Source: DATJQF01 sp035505995 (lineage in GTDB: Bacteria; Bacteroidota; Bacteroidia; Bacteroidales; FEN-979). From it: a stretch of DNA of 6,753 nucleotides. The first letter of the stretch is position 1, and every line of letters starts with the position of its first letter. The translations under genes were made by a program, and so were the position numbers. The DNA lies in the NCBI GenBank assembly GCA_035505995.1, contig DATJQF010000111.1, positions 1-6,753 of the forward strand, in the 5' to 3' direction. Below are positions 5,215 to 6,753 of the stretch, piece after piece. Under the pieces are notes generated by a model. That model saw nothing but the letters and a program-made list of their open reading frames with translations. It did no database searches and was not told the DNA's origin.

Positions 5215-6729
5215 ATGAATATTTATCTTCTGCTTTCCCTGTTGTTCTTCATCTCCTCCCTCGTCGGGCTCTGGGCGATCTTCGAAAAGGCCGGCCAGCC
5301 GGGATGGAAAGTCCTGGTCCCCTTTTACAATATCTACATCTGGCTCCGGATCATCAAAAAGCCGCTCTGGTGGTATATTTTCCTGCTGATCCCGTTCATC
5401 AATGTGTTCGTCATCCTGCTGATGATCGTCGAGACCTGCAAGTGCTTCCTGAAATTCGGGCTGGGAGCACAGGCGCTGGGAGTGATCTTCCCCTTCCTGT
5501 ACCTGCCCTACCTGGGATTCTCCCCGCGGGAGAAATACACCGACCCCGACAAGCGGCCGGTCGTTAAAAAGTCGGTCGTGCGGGAGTGGGTGGATGCGAT
5601 CATCTTCGCGGTGATCGCGGCCAGCATCATCCGGATCTTCTTCATCGAGGCCTATACGATCCCCACCTCCTCGATGGAAAAGACGCTGCTGGTGGGCGAT
5701 TACCTGTTCGTCAGCAAGGTCAACTACGGGCCGAAGGTGCCCAATACGCCCCTTTCCTTCCCCTTCGTCCACCATACCCTGCCGCTGACGGAGAACACCA
5801 AATCCTACCTCGAATGGATCGAGCTGCCCTATTACCGTTTCCCGGGCTTCCAGAAGATCAAGAACATGGATGTGGTGGTGTTCAATTACCCCGACGGCGA
5901 CACCCTCTCCACACGATGGCAAAGCAATGCCAGCTACTACCAGTTGGTCAGGCAGTTCGGAAGGGACGCGGTCTGGAACAATAAGAACTATTTCGGGGAT
6001 ATCATCTACCGGCCGGTGGACAAGCGCGAGAATTTCATCAAGCGCTGCATCGGGATCCCCGGCGATACCATTCTCATCGTCGACCGGAAAGTCCTGATCA
6101 ACGGGACGGAGGAAAAGAATCCCGGGAAGAAGCAGTTCAAGTACGTGGTGCAGACCGACGGAACGCCGATCAACGACCGGAACCTGGAGAAGCTGGACAT
6201 CACCGAACCGCCTTCCACCCTGAACACGGGCGTGTATGAGCTCGTGATGACGGACGCGGCGCTGGAGAAGATGAAGCAGTACAGCTATATCAAGTCGATC
6301 GAGCCGGTCATTCAAAAGAAAGGGATCTGGGATCCCAACATCTTCCCGTTCGATTCGATCTACCCGTGGAACGTGGATAACTTCGGGCCCATCGTGGTTC
6401 CGAAAAAGGGCGTCACGGTTTCCCTGACCCCGCAGAATATCTGCTTCTACCGAAGGATCATCGGGGTCTTTGAGAATAACAAGCTGGAGGAAAAGGGCGG
6501 AAAGATCTATATCAACGGGAAAGAAGCCGACCGCTATACCTTCCGGATGAACTATTACTGGATGATGGGCGACAACCGGCATAATTCGGCCGACTCGCGG
6601 TACTGGGGGTTCGTGCCGGAAGATCATGTCGTCGGAAAGGCCGTATTCGTCTGGCTTTCGCTGGATCCTGCGAAATCGCTGCTGGAGGGAAAAATCAGAT
6701 GGAATAAATTATTCCGCATCGTAAAATAA
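5215..6729 (+). CDS. lepB: Signal peptidase I with DUF5684-like N-terminal membrane domain
   Basis: LepB is the inner-membrane serine protease that removes signal peptides from Sec- and Tat-exported proteins on the periplasmic side. The 504-residue product has a DUF5684-like N-terminus (about 1-104) with hydrophobic segments near 3-21, 51-73 and 85-102 and the pattern EKAGQPGWKVLVPFYNIY (24-41). A further anchor helix at 126-145 precedes the catalytic domain. Box B is IPTSSMEKTLLVGDYLFVSK (149-168) with nucleophile Ser153. Box D is FIKRCIGIPGD (274-284) with general-base Lys276. Box E is GDNRHNSADSRYWGFVP (452-468). The catalytic dyad is intact. About 165 residues separate boxes D and E and about 105 separate boxes B and D, both longer than in compact Gram-positive enzymes. 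ATG at 5215 directly precedes the first helix. It is the last gene visible in the parA operon. Bacteroidota often carry a second lepB next door, which could lie beyond the window. Confidence 0.96.
   Translation: MNIYLLLSLLFFISSLVGLWAIFEKAGQPGWKVLVPFYNIYIWLRIIKKPLWWYIFLLIPFINVFVILLMIVETCKCFLKFGLGAQALGVIFPFLYLPYLGFSPREKYTDPDKRPVVKKSVVREWVDAIIFAVIAASIIRIFFIEAYTIPTSSMEKTLLVGDYLFVSKVNYGPKVPNTPLSFPFVHHTLPLTENTKSYLEWIELPYYRFPGFQKIKNMDVVVFNYPDGDTLSTRWQSNASYYQLVRQFGRDAVWNNKNYFGDIIYRPVDKRENFIKRCIGIPGDTILIVDRKVLINGTEEKNPGKKQFKYVVQTDGTPINDRNLEKLDITEPPSTLNTGVYELVMTDAALEKMKQYSYIKSIEPVIQKKGIWDPNIFPFDSIYPWNVDNFGPIVVPKKGVTVSLTPQNICFYRRIIGVFENNKLEEKGGKIYINGKEADRYTFRMNYYWMMGDNRHNSADSRYWGFVPEDHVVGKAVFVWLSLDPAKSLLEGKIRWNKLFRIVK
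6701..6715. repeat. Perfect inverted repeat at the end of lepB
   Basis: GGAATAA (6701-6707) and TTATTCC (6709-6715) are perfect seven-base arms around a single A. They lie in the last codons of lepB and begin 30 bases before a TAnnTTTG element, so they cover the position a -33 element would occupy. This could be an operator for a downstream gene. It could also be chance, since the bases encode an ordinary C-terminal stretch. A one-base loop makes an RNA hairpin unlikely without opening inner pairs. Confidence 0.35.
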
Positions 6730-6730
6730 G

Positions 6731-6738
6731 TACCTTTG
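6731..6738 (+). promoter_or_regulatory. Bacteroidota-type -7 element downstream of lepB
   Basis: TACCTTTG matches TAnnTTTG exactly and starts one base after the lepB stop codon. It suggests that a new + strand transcription unit begins just beyond the window. No clear TTG -33 element is visible and the downstream gene cannot be seen, so the call rests on one short match. Confidence 0.4.
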
Positions 6739-6753
6739 CCCGATAATAACCTG

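Noticed and set aside
5179..6627. A 482-codon minus-strand reading frame opposite lepB
   Set aside because: The LepB frame has every catalytic box intact. The antisense product is an Asp/His/Val/Leu-rich low-information sequence without a domain I recognise.

Overview
The window looks like a chromosomal segment from a GC-rich member of the Bacteroidota, probably an uncultured or environmental Bacteroidia/Sphingobacteriia-like lineage. Three things point there. The gene set includes families typical of this phylum: a DUF3276/PUR-alpha-like protein, DUF5683, and a signal peptidase I with a DUF5684-like membrane N-terminus. The order parA-parB-DUF5683-dapB-lepB is one I recognise from this phylum. 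Promoter-like sites match the Bacteroidota -7 consensus TAnnTTTG upstream of the DUF3276 gene, upstream of parA and after lepB, while only dapB has an obvious Shine-Dalgarno-like sequence. All six genes read on the + strand. The long minus-strand reading frames are antisense shadows of GC-rich genes.

Layout. Positions 1-60 hold a low-complexity G/T array built on the 8-base unit TTTTGGGG, with at least five runs of four or more G. Positions 61-166 hold no gene or promoter that I can support. A 12-helix major facilitator superfamily exporter follows (167-1477). An AT-rich gap carries a TAnnTTTG promoter and leads to a small PUR-alpha-like nucleic-acid-binding protein (1576-1974), which is closed by a clear intrinsic terminator (2003-2023). 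A second TAnnTTTG promoter (2096-2103), overlaid with direct repeats and a hairpin, starts the main operon: parA (2134-2937), parB (2939-3844), a DUF5683 envelope protein (3851-4411), dapB (4431-5168) and lepB (5215-6729). A third TAnnTTTG site just after lepB suggests a new transcription unit beyond the window.

How the genes fit together. ParA and ParB segregate the replicated origin. DapB makes tetrahydrodipicolinate for lysine and meso-diaminopimelate, and so for peptidoglycan. LepB cleaves signal peptides of exported proteins. DUF5683 is an uncharacterised exported or membrane protein encoded between them. The cluster therefore joins chromosome partition to envelope growth in one tight transcription unit. 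I see no phage, transposon, CRISPR, tRNA, rRNA or obvious defence system. The less ordinary signals are the telomere-like G-quadruplex array at the left end, the structured parA promoter/leader, the uncharacterised DUF5683 gene inside a partition operon, and the enlarged LepB.
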